NCBI RefSeq assembly: GCF_007970185.1 | Contig: NZ_CP042431.1 | Coordinates: 6,927,342-6,991,341, forward strand | DNA length: 64,000 nucleotides | Origin: Pseudobacter ginsenosidimutans | GTDB lineage: Bacteria; Bacteroidota; Bacteroidia; Chitinophagales; Chitinophagaceae | Reading direction: 5' to 3' | Part shown: piece after piece, positions 1 to 9,665 of the stretch | Layout of the letters: each line of letters opens with the position of its first letter | Numbering within the stretch: position 1 is the stretch's first letter | Notes under the pieces: model-generated | What the model saw: the letters and a program-made list of their open reading frames with translations, nothing else | Databases searched by the model: none | What the model was told of the DNA's origin: nothing | Position numbers and translations under genes: made by a program

Positions 1-2946
1 CGGCAAACAGGAACCTGCCCTGTGCAGGATCCACACCGAGGTAATGACTCAGGTAAACGATGGAAAGCGATTTGCCCACCATTTGCTGGAACCTGCTGTC
101 GGTACCGGTATATTCCAACAAGCGGTTCTGCTGGAATGAAATATTGAAGGTGGATCTCCAGTTGAAATCTTTGGAGTGTACATTATCCGTTGAGAGCATG
201 ATCTCCAGTCCTTTGTTCTGGATGGTGGCAGGGATATTGCCAGACACTGTTGTAGCGCCCACCATGCCGGGCAGTGTAAGGCTCTGCAATTGGTTGGATG
301 ATTTGTTGATATAATGACTGAAATTTACAAGCAGACGGTCTTTGAAGAAACCCGCTTCCAGTCCGAACTCCAGCTTGGTGGTCTTCTCCCATTCATAATT
401 GGGATTGAAGAGACTCACTTGTGCCAGACCGATAGCCCCCTGGTATATCGACCCTCCGCCATTCCAGCTATCGATGATCTGATAGCGGTCGAGGTAACCA
501 TAATCTCCTATCTGATCATTTCCGGTAATACCGTAGCTGGCGCGCAGCTTGCCATAGCTAAGCACCGGCAGTGCATCCCTGATGGCTCTCTCTTCCGAAA
601 AGATCCAGCCGGCGCCCGCTGCCCAGAAATTGGAGAATTTGCGATCATCCCCGAAACGGCTGCTGCCATCCCTTCTGAGAGAGATATTCAAAAGATACTT
701 ACCAGCCAGTTCATAGTTGATCTTGCTGAAAGCGGCAGTGTACCTGTATTCGGAACTGCTGCCATACACCGAGGATACGCCCCCGGAAAGGTTTCTTATC
801 ATCAGGTCACTGGTGATATTGTGAATACCTGTATGCTGGGCGCTTTGCTTTAGAACCTGGAACGAAGACCCGAGCAGGAACAGCAATTTGCCATTCCCTA
901 TTTGTTTGGTATAGCTCAGTTGTGGCTCTACGATCCAGGAATCACCGATACCATTGCCATAGGAAGCATCCGCGGAATGAGGGCCATCGGCAGGGTCCCA
1001 AATATATGAGTACACAAATACGGAAGGCGTACTGGTTTGCTTGTTATATCCCATGGTTGTCTTCACTACCAGGCCCGGCAGTATCGTATAGTTGAGATCG
1101 AGGCTGGCCACCAGGTTATTGGACCTGGCAGGGTTCTCCCTTCCACCGATCATCTGTGCGTATTGATGCGGAGAACGGGTAGTGGTCCTGCCCGTGATGG
1201 GGTTCGGTGCAAAATTCAAAGTGCCATCCGGGTTCAGGAAAGGAGGGAAATTTGGCGGTGTGCGCATAGCTATCATCGTTAGATCCAGGTTTGGCAGGTT
1301 CTGATCGATGAAATTGTAACTGCCAGACAAAGAAGTCCTGAATTTCTTATTCAGGCTCACCCCGCTCAAAGCAAAACGGATCGTAGCATTCTGCTGGTAA
1401 TGATTGCCGGGGAAGGAAGTAGTTTGCCTGTTGTAAGTGGCGCCCAGTAAGTATTGCACTTGTTCATTGCCTCCTGAAATGGAGAGACTGGCATTGGTGG
1501 TACTGGCATTGTTGCCGATGGCAATTTTCTTCAGGTCCATCTGGTAAGCAGTATCCCAAAACACCAGGTCCGGTGCATTGTCGATAGTAGGTTTGATATT
1601 TGCAGCAGGTGCAGCCATCGAATCCTGGTAGAAAGCTTCCCTGCGCATCGCAAGATATTGGCTGTTATTCATCAGCCTGATCTTCTTCAATGGGATGGAT
1701 TGAACACCGTGATACACGTTCAGATCCACCCTCATATCGCCCGCCTTCGCTTTTTTAGTGGTGATCAGCACCACTCCATTGGCTCCCCTGGACCCATAAA
1801 TGGCCGTTGCGTCTGCATCTTTCAAAACAGAGATACTTTCAATGTCAGCAGGATTAATAAAATTAAGCGCAGAAGCTCCCTGCTGTGCGCCATAACCAAC
1901 AGTGTTCACCACGTTCTGCGAATAAGGAACGCCATCTACGATGAACAGTGGGTTTGAACCGGCTGTGAGGCTATTGAGGCCGCGGATATTCACTTTCACT
2001 TCGGAGCCCGGCACTCCGGTCACCTGGTTGATGGTCATACCGGGAACGCGGCCCTGCAGCGCCAGCAATGGATCCGTAACCGGGCTTTTGGCAATGTCTT
2101 TGGCAGTTACGGTGGTCACATTGCCCACATTGTAACGCTGGGTATTGGTGCCATAGGCTATCACCACCATTTCATCGAGTTTGGAACTGAACTTTGGAAG
2201 GGTAATGGTAAAACTATTGGAACGAAGCGGAATGGTCTGCCCGATAACCGGTACGCTGGTTTTGGTTTTTCCCTCCTCCTCATCCAGCTGCAGGTCTGTG
2301 GCCACAACGATGATGCTGGAAGCTGAAACAAGTTTGAGCTCAACACTGCCGCGGCCCACAAAGGAGATATGGATCAGTTGCCCGATCTCCGCCTGAACTG
2401 TGAACATCCCTTCAGCATCGGTAATGGTGGCGCTCTTACCGCCTTTGATCAGGATGGTAGCGCCCGTCAATGGCTTGCCTTCTTCATCCAGTATACGGCC
2501 TCGAACAGGAATGAAATTATCCGTCGCAACCTTGCTGATGCGCTCCGGCGCCGGCTTTTCAGGAGGCGATGATACTGTCCTTTCCTTTAGATTGATGAAG
2601 ATACTCCGGCCATCGATCCGGTAATCCAGTGGTTGTGATGCAAAGACCCTTTCGAGGAATTGGTCCAATGGAAAATTACTGACGGAAACGGAAACAGGAT
2701 TTGATAACCTCAGCACATCTTCCGTGTACAAAAAACATAGCCCGACTGTTTTTTCACAGCGTTGAACACCTCTTTCAGCGGCACATCTTTGCCGGAAAAG
2801 CTGATATTCTGGGAGAAACTTTTGGCGCTGACATTTACCATTGCAGCCAGCAGCAGCACGGTTGTTAGTTTCATCACTAACAGAGTTTTGGTGATGCGGC
2901 GGTAGCCCCCACGGGCGGCGCCACCGCAAAAAGCAGTTTTTTGCAT
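1..2946 (-). CDS. SusC/RagA-type TonB-dependent outer-membrane receptor with STN domain, 3' end outside the window, apparent frameshift
   Basis: Outer-membrane receptor for TonB-driven import of an oligosaccharide. The start MQKTAFCGG at 2946 precedes a hydrophobic signal segment ending near SAKSFSQ. An STN domain follows (ISFSGKDVPLKEVFNAV), then a carboxypeptidase-like domain (PVRGRILDEEGKPLTGAT), the TonB-box region (EMVVIAYGTNTQ) and the plug with GLNSLTAGSNPLFIVDGVPY and the hallmark GSRGANGVVLITTKK. The barrel continues past base 1. Read literally, the N-terminal frame stops after 78 codons (VFCTRKMC, stop near 2710). Adding one base at the six-A run 2730-2735 gives VFLYTEDVLRLSNP, the sequence expected of an STN domain, and the frame then stays open to base 1. 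STN domains pass signals to FecR proteins, which fits the FecR and ECF sigma genes just upstream. Either a homopolymer sequencing error or a real inactivating mutation; I have drawn it as one gene. Confidence 0.88.
2730..2735 (-). other. Apparent -1 frameshift in a homopolymer inside the susC gene
   Basis: On the minus strand the coding text runs GTT TTT TGT ACA with six T in a row. Seven T would read GTT TTT TTG TAC and restore a continuous STN-plug-barrel protein. The frame on the 5' side (residues 1 to about 70) and the frame on the 3' side are both clearly SusC-like, so one base is missing relative to an intact gene. Confidence 0.8.
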
Positions 2947-3161
2947 AATTTCGCATTGTTTTGGTGATACAAGAAAAGTCTGCCAGACTTCATTTTATTG
3001 CCCGGACATCGGCCGGCAGTGTTACAACCACAGCCGGTCATTTTTTTGTCAGAGCAGGTATTGATTACAGTTAGGTGCAGGCATGCCACTGCCATTACCG
3101 TTCCGGTGTATTCATTTTACAATAAGTATTTTTTGAAACTTCCGGCGCCCGCGTCCGGTGA

Positions 3162-4394
3162 TTATTCCACGATCAGCGTTTTTCCCTCCAGCCGCACATG
3201 CAGGCCATTCCCTTTAAAAAACTCGATCATGGTAGACAGGTTTACGTTTCTGTACATCTCTCCCTTGAAAACCATATCAGGGACTTTACCTTGATACTTC
3301 ACTTCTATATCGTACCATCTTTCCAGTTGATGCATGATGGTATGTATATCGGCATTCTCGAAATCGAACATCCCGTTCTTCCAGGCTACTACCCTGTTGA
3401 GATCCACGCCTGACAATACTGAAATACTTTTAGAAGAAGTCTGTTTATTGCCAGTATTGGCCATTACAGCCTGTTGACCGGGTTTCAGGATCTCATTGTC
3501 ACTACCGGCTCCGGTTACGCGAATACTGCCGGTCAGCAGGGTGGTACGGATCGCAGGTTCATTCGAATAGGCATTGACGTTGAAAAATGTGCCGAGTACT
3601 TCCACGGTAGACTTTCCATCGATATCCACCACAAAGGATTGCCCCGGACGTTTGGCCACTTCAAAATACACTTCACCTGTGATCCTTACATTCCTTTCAT
3701 TCCCTGCAAAGGCAACAGGATAGGAAATGGACGAAGCGGCGTTGAGCCAAACCTTTGTTCCATCGGGCAACACAAACTGGTATTGCCCTCTTCTTGGAGT
3801 AGACATGGTATTCAGTAGCGCCATATTATTACTGGCGCCCCCGGGTTGGTAAACGATCTGTCCATCGGTCAGTTTTACAATGGAAACATTGCCCTGTTGT
3901 GCAAGTTGTCCATCGACGGCGCTGTCCACCGGAATGATGCTGCCATCCGCCAGAGTCAATATTGCTTTATCGCTTCCCGGCAGAATATCTGTTTTGCCAG
4001 GGATGTTTACCAGCGGTTGCCGGGTATCAGTCTGATTGCGTTGTATCGCAAACCAGGTAACGCCCACCGCCACCAGCAGTAGGATGGCCGCTGCATAGCG
4101 AAGGAATCTGTTGCGCCGCAAAGGAACAATACGCCCCGGCGTATCACTTGTTACCGCTGTTTGCTCCAACTGGCCTGTCATCTGTTCTTCAATGCCCGCG
4201 TACAACTGATCCCAGTTCACTTGTTGCAGCGTTGCTTCGGGTTGTTCAATCAGGGCTTGCAAGTGGCTGTGGAGCGGTGCATCATCCTCCCGTTGGGCCA
4301 ACCAAACAGTCAATTCCTGCAACTCCGGTACCGTGGCGGTCCTGTCTGTATAGCGTTCCAATAAATAAGTGATCCGTTCGTTGGATAAAGTCAT
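3162..4394 (-). CDS. FecR-family anti-sigma factor
   Basis: Inner-membrane anti-sigma regulator of 410 residues, the usual length of Bacteroidota FecR proteins. A cytoplasmic N-terminal part of about 90 residues (ITYLLERYTDRTATVPELQELTVW) would hold the sigma factor. One membrane helix lies near residues 95-115 (FLRYAAAILLLVAVGVTW). The periplasmic FecR domain contains RRGQYQFVLPDGTKVWLNAASSI and GEVYFEVAKRPGQSFVV, and the C-terminal DUF4974-like part has MHQLERWYDIEVKY. It lies about 70 bases downstream of the ECF sigma gene and about 215 bases upstream of the STN-containing SusC, the classical cell-surface signalling trio. The likely role is to release the sigma factor when the SusC partner is occupied. 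Confidence 0.95.
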   Translation of the reverse strand: MTLSNERITYLLERYTDRTATVPELQELTVWLAQREDDAPLHSHLQALIEQPEATLQQVNWDQLYAGIEEQMTGQLEQTAVTSDTPGRIVPLRRNRFLRYAAAILLLVAVGVTWFAIQRNQTDTRQPLVNIPGKTDILPGSDKAILTLADGSIIPVDSAVDGQLAQQGNVSIVKLTDGQIVYQPGGASNNMALLNTMSTPRRGQYQFVLPDGTKVWLNAASSISYPVAFAGNERNVRITGEVYFEVAKRPGQSFVVDIDGKSTVEVLGTFFNVNAYSNEPAIRTTLLTGSIRVTGAGSDNEILKPGQQAVMANTGNKQTSSKSISVLSGVDLNRVVAWKNGMFDFENADIHTIMHQLERWYDIEVKYQGKVPDMVFKGEMYRNVNLSTMIEFFKGNGLHVRLEGKTLIVE

Positions 4395-4463
4395 AGTGGA
4401 AAGTATCTATAATAGTATGATAGCACGATAACAAGATTGTACCAGGGTTGGGATTAATTTTTT

Positions 4464-5063
4464 TTACTTTTTTACCGCAATAAAAAACTGGATGGCTGTC
4501 AACCACAGGCCGATGCCTGTTTTAGCGAGTTTTTTCAGTGTTTTGATGGCTTCTGCCAGGTGATTGCGCACGGTATTGGGAGAGAGATCGAGCTGCCGGG
4601 CCACTTCTTCCCTGCTCAGTCCTTTTTCTTTGATCAGTTGAAATACCCTTGCCTGTTGTGGCGCTAACTGATCGATGGCCTTTTGGAGTTGTTGATATCT
4701 GGTTTCCAGAGCCCGCAACTCTTCTCCGCTCAGCTCATCGGAATAGGGCATATCTATTACGCCTCCACGCCGCAGGCGTTCTGCTGCGTCTTTCTGATAT
4801 TGCTGGCTCAACAGCCGGTAAAATAAAGTATGGAGATAACCTAGCGGGTTGTCGGCTTCGCGCAGATACGATCTTTTCTGCCAGACGCGGATAAAAGTTT
4901 CCTGCACCATTTCTTCGGCAAAAAAATGGGAGCCGCTCATTTTATAGGCGGCGCTGTAAAACTTCTTTTTGAATCGCTCGAATAGTACCCGGAAGGCCTG
5001 CGCATCGCCATCGGCTATGCGGGAGAATAAATCTTTATCGATATGCCAATCAGAGTCAACCAA
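4464..5063 (-). CDS. ECF-type RNA polymerase sigma-70 factor
   Basis: ECF sigma factor of 199 residues. Region 2 is recognisable (FRVLFERFKKKFYSAAYKMSGSHFFAEEMVQETFIRVWQ split over residues 25-65), as is region 4 (LAPQQARVFQLIKEKGLSREEVA and LDLSPNTVRNHLAEAIKTL, about residues 125-175). The C-terminus is hydrophobic (LWLTAIQFFIAV), as is common in Bacteroidota members paired with FecR. The start is unusual: an in-frame TGA lies three codons upstream and no ATG is available before residue 40, so translation most likely begins at TTG 5061-5063. It probably activates its own operon and the downstream SusC gene. Confidence 0.93.
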   Translation of the reverse strand: MVDSDWHIDKDLFSRIADGDAQAFRVLFERFKKKFYSAAYKMSGSHFFAEEMVQETFIRVWQKRSYLREADNPLGYLHTLFYRLLSQQYQKDAAERLRRGGVIDMPYSDELSGEELRALETRYQQLQKAIDQLAPQQARVFQLIKEKGLSREEVARQLDLSPNTVRNHLAEAIKTLKKLAKTGIGLWLTAIQFFIAVKK

Positions 5064-5197
5064 ATATTGTCAACATTTGAAACGTAAAATAGAAAAAAAT
5101 TGATAAAAGGAACAGGAAAAATCAGGATGATAAAAAGTCTCCAAAAAAGAATAGGCTCCCACAGCCTGATTTAAGATCATACTTTATTTGTAAGAGA

Positions 5198-5233
5198 AAA
5201 CGGGCCGCCTCACATTTTTGAGACGGCCCGTTT
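5198..5233 (-). terminator. Hairpin terminator of the arabinose operon
   Basis: Arms 5198-5212 (AAACGGGCCGCCTCA) and 5219-5233 (TGAGACGGCCCGTTT) pair over 15 positions around a six-base loop. The single non-matching position is a G-U pair in the minus-strand RNA but C-A in the plus-strand RNA. The minus-strand transcript ends GTTTT. It sits 77 bases after the stop of the last gene of the minus-strand arabinose operon, which supports termination there. The rest of 5064-5309 shows no gene. Confidence 0.7.
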
Positions 5234-5309
5234 GTATAACTGAATCAGGAATTGGCAACAATCGGGAAGGTACTTCAATAAGACAAAACCCACTATTTCC
5301 CAAATAGCA

Positions 5310-7019
5310 TTACCAGAACCGGACATATAAAAGCGTCAGCAAGATAATTGTGATCACGATCATCAACGCAGTGCGGTTGTTGATCCTGAACATGCTGCGA
5401 TCAAGCATGAATGCTTTGGGATTAATTGCTGGACCGGCAAAGCTCATACAGATCATCAGTAACATGGTAAAGAAGAACGACCATCCCATATTGATGAGAA
5501 AAGGAATTCTCCAGACAGTCTTGATGATATCGCCGGACTTTTCCTGTGTTTCAAAAGCTGTATACAGCCAGGTTTCATGTCCTAATACTGCCGGAGCATA
5601 GTTATTGAAAAATACAGACAGCAGGAAGCCAGTGATCACGCCGGCAATTGCAGCAGCGCCTGTGGTCCGCTTCCAGAACATACCCAGCAGGAACATAGCA
5701 AATACACCAGGGCTAATAAATCCCGTGTATTTCTGTATGAAAGTGAAACCACCTTCACCTCCAATCCCCAAAAGATCTTTCCAGGTGAATAACAAAGCAA
5801 CTACCATCGCCACCAGTACCGTTACTCTTCCGATCCAAACCTGTTGTTTCTCTGTTGAATCACGTGAGAAGTATTTTTTGTGGATATCGAGGGTATAGAT
5901 CGTGGAGATACTATTGAGTTTTCCTGCAAGCGATGCAACGATGGCCGCAGTTAATGCGGCAACCGACAATCCTTTCAGACCTGCAGGCAAAAAACTCAGT
6001 ATGGCTGCATACGCACCATCCTTGCTTCCGCCTTCCAGCTGCGGCAATTGTCCATTCTTATACAGAACGTAGGCAGCGATACCTGGCAGCATTACAATCA
6101 CAGGCATTAGCAATTTCAGGAAACCTGCAAACAGGATGCCGGTACGCGCAGTCTGTAGATCAGCTCCCAGTGCGCGTTGCGTAATATATTGATTACATCC
6201 CCAGTAATTGAGGTTCACGATCCACTGCCCTGCGAAGTACATGGTAATGCCTGGCAACACCAGATATTTGTCCACTTCAACTTGTGGTGCATCCTGCGCA
6301 GGTTTGGAAAAGATCATATGGAAATGGTCAGGCGCATCCTGCATCAATATCTTAAAACCACTCCATGCACCAGCCCCTGCTCCGGATCTTTCAGAAACAA
6401 TGCTAAGTGCAAGATATGTGGTGGCCAATCCACCTACTATCAAAACGGCCACCTGGATCACATCTGTATAACCGATCACTTTCATACCTCCCAGGGTAAT
6501 GAGCAGAGCAAAAACAGCCAGGCCGATCATGATCAGATGCAAAGCACCGCCTCCCATCAAGCCATCGATGGCAACAGCTCCCAGGTACAGGATAGATGTG
6601 AGATTCACAAATACATACAGGAAAAGCCAGAATACCGCCATGATCACAGCTACCGTTTCATTATAACGTCTGGTCAGGAATTGAGGCATGGTGTATATCT
6701 TATTCTTCAGATATACCGGAATGAACCAAACGGCAATAATGATCAATGCAATAGCTGCGATCCACTCATAAGCAGCCACTGCAATCCCTGCAAAAAAACC
6801 TTCACCGCTCATTCCGATGAATTGCTCCGCAGAAATATTCGAAGCAATCAGTGATGCTCCGATGGCCCACCAGGTCAACGAGCCTTCAGCCAGGAAGAAA
6901 TCCTTTGTATCGGCAACCGGTTTTTTCTTTTTCCGGTAAATCCAGTATCCATATCCGGCAACTATCAAAAAATAGACAAGGAATACACAATAATCAATTG
7001 GCTGCAATCTTGAATTCAT
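5310..7019 (-). CDS. Sodium:solute symporter (SSS/SGLT family), probable arabinose importer
   Basis: Inner-membrane secondary transporter of 569 residues with about 14 predicted membrane helices. The helix starting YCVFLVYFLIVAGYGYWIY is followed by the typical SGLT stretch FFLAEGSLTWWAIGASLIASNISAEQFIGMSGEGF, containing the conserved GASLIASNIS. Later family signatures are LNYWGCNQYITQRALGA, the LNSISTIYTLDIHKKY segment and FISPGVFAMFLLGMFWKR. It is the last gene of the araR-araBD-galM-araA operon, 34 bases after araA, so L-arabinose is the most likely substrate. This is inferred from position; family members also carry galactose, glucose or myo-inositol. Confidence 0.9.
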   Translation of the reverse strand: MNSRLQPIDYCVFLVYFLIVAGYGYWIYRKKKKPVADTKDFFLAEGSLTWWAIGASLIASNISAEQFIGMSGEGFFAGIAVAAYEWIAAIALIIIAVWFIPVYLKNKIYTMPQFLTRRYNETVAVIMAVFWLFLYVFVNLTSILYLGAVAIDGLMGGGALHLIMIGLAVFALLITLGGMKVIGYTDVIQVAVLIVGGLATTYLALSIVSERSGAGAGAWSGFKILMQDAPDHFHMIFSKPAQDAPQVEVDKYLVLPGITMYFAGQWIVNLNYWGCNQYITQRALGADLQTARTGILFAGFLKLLMPVIVMLPGIAAYVLYKNGQLPQLEGGSKDGAYAAILSFLPAGLKGLSVAALTAAIVASLAGKLNSISTIYTLDIHKKYFSRDSTEKQQVWIGRVTVLVAMVVALLFTWKDLLGIGGEGGFTFIQKYTGFISPGVFAMFLLGMFWKRTTGAAAIAGVITGFLLSVFFNNYAPAVLGHETWLYTAFETQEKSGDIIKTVWRIPFLINMGWSFFFTMLLMICMSFAGPAINPKAFMLDRSMFRINNRTALMIVITIILLTLLYVRFW

Positions 7020-7053
7020 GTTAGTATAAGCTTAATAGTTTTGGAAAATGGCA

Positions 7054-8550
7054 TCAGGATAGTTTATTGTAAGCGCAGTCATTCCATCGTAACTCATTCC
7101 TGAACCACCTGAGGTTAGTTCCTTTATCGATCAGAATCAACTCCATTCCAGCAATCAGGGAAAGATCTTCCAGATGCTGAACCGTAAGGTTCTGACTGAA
7201 ACATGTATGGTGTGCCCCTCCGGCGAGTATCCAGGCAGTGCAAGCAGTGTTGATATCCGGATAAGGCTCCCATAACACTCTTGCCACGGGTAACTTCGGA
7301 AGATCATTTTCAGGAGCCACGGCCCTTACTTCATTCACAAGCAAACGGAACCGGTTTCCCATATCAATGACAGACGCATTCAATGCATCTCCGCCTCCTG
7401 CATTGAACACCAGCCGAACAGGGTCTGCTTTTCCTCCAATACCCAATGGATGTATTTCACAGGCTGGCTGCCCGGCTGCAATGGAAGGACAGATCTCAAG
7501 CATATGCGCACCCAGCACCAGTGGCCGGCCCGGCGTCTTCGCAAAGTGATAGGTATAGTCTTCCATGAAAGAATTACCTCCCTTCAATCCTGTAGCCATC
7601 GTTTTCATTAAGCGAACAAGTGCTGCTGTTTTCCAATCCCCTTCGGCCCCAAAACCATAGCCATCTTTCATCAGTCTTTGTACTGCCAGTCCCGGCAATT
7701 GCTTCAGGCCATGCAGATCTTCGAAGGTGGTGGTGAATCCTTTGAAGTTTCCCTCTTCCAGGAATCTTCGTAATCCAATCTCGATCTTTGCTGCTTCCTG
7801 CAGAGAATTATTATTTTTCAGTGTAGCTGCCAGCTTGTATTCGTCTGCATACTGCTGACACAATAGATCGGTTTCAATTTGGTCAACAGCATTCACGTAT
7901 TGCACAAGATCACCTACCCCATGCGTATTCACCGAATAACCGAATTTCATTTCCGCTTCCACTTTATCGCCTTCGGTTACGGCCACATAACGCATATTAT
8001 CACCGAACCGGACAAACTTCGCACCCTGCCAGTCGTGCCAGCCAGCTGCAGCCCTCAGCCAGGTATCGAGCTGAGTCAGCACAATCTCATCCTGCCAAAA
8101 CCCGGTCACAACTTTTCTTTCCAGCCGCATCCGGCTCATGATAAAACCAAACTCCCTGTCGCCATGCGCCGACTGATTCAGGTTCATGAAGTCCATATCG
8201 ATGTCATTCCACGGGATCTCCCGGTTGAACTGGGTATGCAAATGCAGCAACGGCTTTTGCAGCATTTTCAATCCCTGGATCCACATTTTGGCAGGAGAGA
8301 AAGTATGCATCCAGGTGATCAGCCCAATGCAATTCTTTGTGGAATTGGCATCGATACAGAGTTGAGAGATCTCTTCCGGCGTTTTGACAACAGGTTTATA
8401 AATTATCGTTACTGGTATTTTTTCATTGGAACCAAGAAAGCCGGCGATTTGCTGTGCATGCTCCGCAACCTGCTTCAGTGTTGCTTCCCCATATAAATGC
8501 TGGCTGCCGGTTACGAACCAGCATTCCAGTTGCTGAAATGGTTTACTCAT
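7054..8550 (-). CDS. araA: L-arabinose isomerase
   Basis: Cytoplasmic isomerase converting L-arabinose to L-ribulose, 498 residues, the normal family length. Recognisable segments are [18 protein letters not shown] at the N-terminus, [34 protein letters not shown], and the catalytic region [15 protein letters not shown] followed by [17 protein letters not shown]. The last two carry the two conserved glutamates; the histidines of the Mn site lie in [11 protein letters not shown] and near GGAHHTCFS. The start ATG overlaps the stop of the aldose epimerase gene by four bases (ATGA), indicating translational coupling. Confidence 0.98.
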   Translation of the reverse strand: MSKPFQQLECWFVTGSQHLYGEATLKQVAEHAQQIAGFLGSNEKIPVTIIYKPVVKTPEEISQLCIDANSTKNCIGLITWMHTFSPAKMWIQGLKMLQKPLLHLHTQFNREIPWNDIDMDFMNLNQSAHGDREFGFIMSRMRLERKVVTGFWQDEIVLTQLDTWLRAAAGWHDWQGAKFVRFGDNMRYVAVTEGDKVEAEMKFGYSVNTHGVGDLVQYVNAVDQIETDLLCQQYADEYKLAATLKNNNSLQEAAKIEIGLRRFLEEGNFKGFTTTFEDLHGLKQLPGLAVQRLMKDGYGFGAEGDWKTAALVRLMKTMATGLKGGNSFMEDYTYHFAKTPGRPLVLGAHMLEICPSIAAGQPACEIHPLGIGGKADPVRLVFNAGGGDALNASVIDMGNRFRLLVNEVRAVAPENDLPKLPVARVLWEPYPDINTACTAWILAGGAHHTCFSQNLTVQHLEDLSLIAGMELILIDKGTNLRWFRNELRWNDCAYNKLS

Positions 8551-9653
8551 TGTATGTTGATGAATTTGTAGATGGTAGTTTGTGTATACACCTGTCCGGG
8601 ACGAAGAATGGTACCGGGAAAAGAAGGTTGATTGGGACTATCAGGAAAATGTTGTGCTTCCAGGCATAGCGCAGCATGTTGGATGTATGGTTTTCCATTT
8701 TTTGTATGGCTCAGTGTTCCATCCAGGAAATTACCCGAGTAGAATTGCAAGCCGGGCTCTGTGGTCCAAACTTCCATTCCTCTTCCACTTGCAGCATGCG
8801 ATAGAATGGCCACTTTCCGAAGGGAGGCATCATGCTTGTTCAACACCCAGTTGTGATCATAACCGCCGGCCACCTGAGCAATATCCCGGCCAACCGGTTT
8901 GGCATTGCGGAAATCCAAAGCCGCGGTAACACCATCAACTCTTCCTATGGGGATCAACAGGGAATCAACAGGAGTATATTTTTCTGCATCGATCTGAAGA
9001 TTGTGATTCAGGATGGTTGGTTCACTTCCTGCAGACAAATTGAAATAGGCATGTTGCGTGAGATTCACTGGTGTAGGCTTGTCAGTAGTGGCTTTGTAAT
9101 CTATCCTCCATGAATTGTCGCTGCCAAGTGTATACATTACTTCAATATCCAGGTTACCCGGATATCCTCCCTCTCCGTCCTTGCTTTTATAGGTCAGTTT
9201 AAGGCTGCTGTCGCCCGGCAGCTTCGTGATCTGCCAGTATACCTTATCATAGCCTTTATTGCCTCCATGCAAAGAGTTGCCATGATCATTGGCATCCAAC
9301 TGATACGGATGATCATCCAATGTGAAACCTGCTTTATCTATCCTGTTGCCGTAGCGGCCAATCAGTGCTCCAAAATAAGGGTTGCCTTTTTGCAGGTATC
9401 CTGCCAGGCTATCAAACCCGGCCACCACATCTCCCTGTTCACCATTCTTATCAGGAACGAGTAAACGCGTAACAGCACCACCATAGTTGATCACGCTCAA
9501 TTCCATTCCCTGCTGATTAATGAGGGTATATTCCGTTACAGCTTGCGATTCAAAATTGCCAAACGGTTTCGTCATGATCAGTCTGTCTTTTTTGGGAGCC
9601 TGTGTGCAGGCTGTAAGTAATAAGAAAACAGGTAAATACTTCATAGGCTTCAT
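8547..9653 (-). CDS. galM: Exported aldose 1-epimerase (mutarotase)
   Basis: Interconverts alpha and beta anomers of aldoses, here probably arabinose or galactose; 368 residues. The N-terminus [22 protein letters not shown] is a lipoprotein signal with lipobox LTAC, so the enzyme is expected at the periplasmic face of a membrane rather than in the cytoplasm. Family signatures are [18 protein letters not shown], the catalytic region [37 protein letters not shown] with the catalytic histidine, YDHNWVLNK, and [14 protein letters not shown] plus the catalytic glutamate in [13 protein letters not shown]. It sits 12 bases after araBD and overlaps araA by four bases. Periplasmic anomer conversion may speed uptake of freshly released sugar. 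Confidence 0.95.
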   Translation of the reverse strand: MKPMKYLPVFLLLTACTQAPKKDRLIMTKPFGNFESQAVTEYTLINQQGMELSVINYGGAVTRLLVPDKNGEQGDVVAGFDSLAGYLQKGNPYFGALIGRYGNRIDKAGFTLDDHPYQLDANDHGNSLHGGNKGYDKVYWQITKLPGDSSLKLTYKSKDGEGGYPGNLDIEVMYTLGSDNSWRIDYKATTDKPTPVNLTQHAYFNLSAGSEPTILNHNLQIDAEKYTPVDSLLIPIGRVDGVTAALDFRNAKPVGRDIAQVAGGYDHNWVLNKHDASLRKVAILSHAASGRGMEVWTTEPGLQFYSGNFLDGTLSHTKNGKPYIQHAALCLEAQHFPDSPNQPSFPGTILRPGQVYTQTTIYKFINIQ

Positions 9654-9665
9654 CGTTGAGTGTGT

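Noticed and set aside
314-853. A 179-codon plus-strand open frame at the left end
   Set aside because: It lies antisense to clear SusC barrel sequence, has no recognisable motif and no upstream signal; it is a by-product of the codon use on the other strand.
2730-2735. Programmed -1 ribosomal frameshifting in susC
   Set aside because: The T-run could be slippery, but I see no clear downstream stimulator and no precedent known to me for SusC; a sequencing error or mutation is simpler.
6177-6854. A 225-codon plus-strand open frame rich in His, Gln and Cys
   Set aside because: Antisense to the membrane helices of the SSS symporter; its odd composition is the complement of hydrophobic codons.
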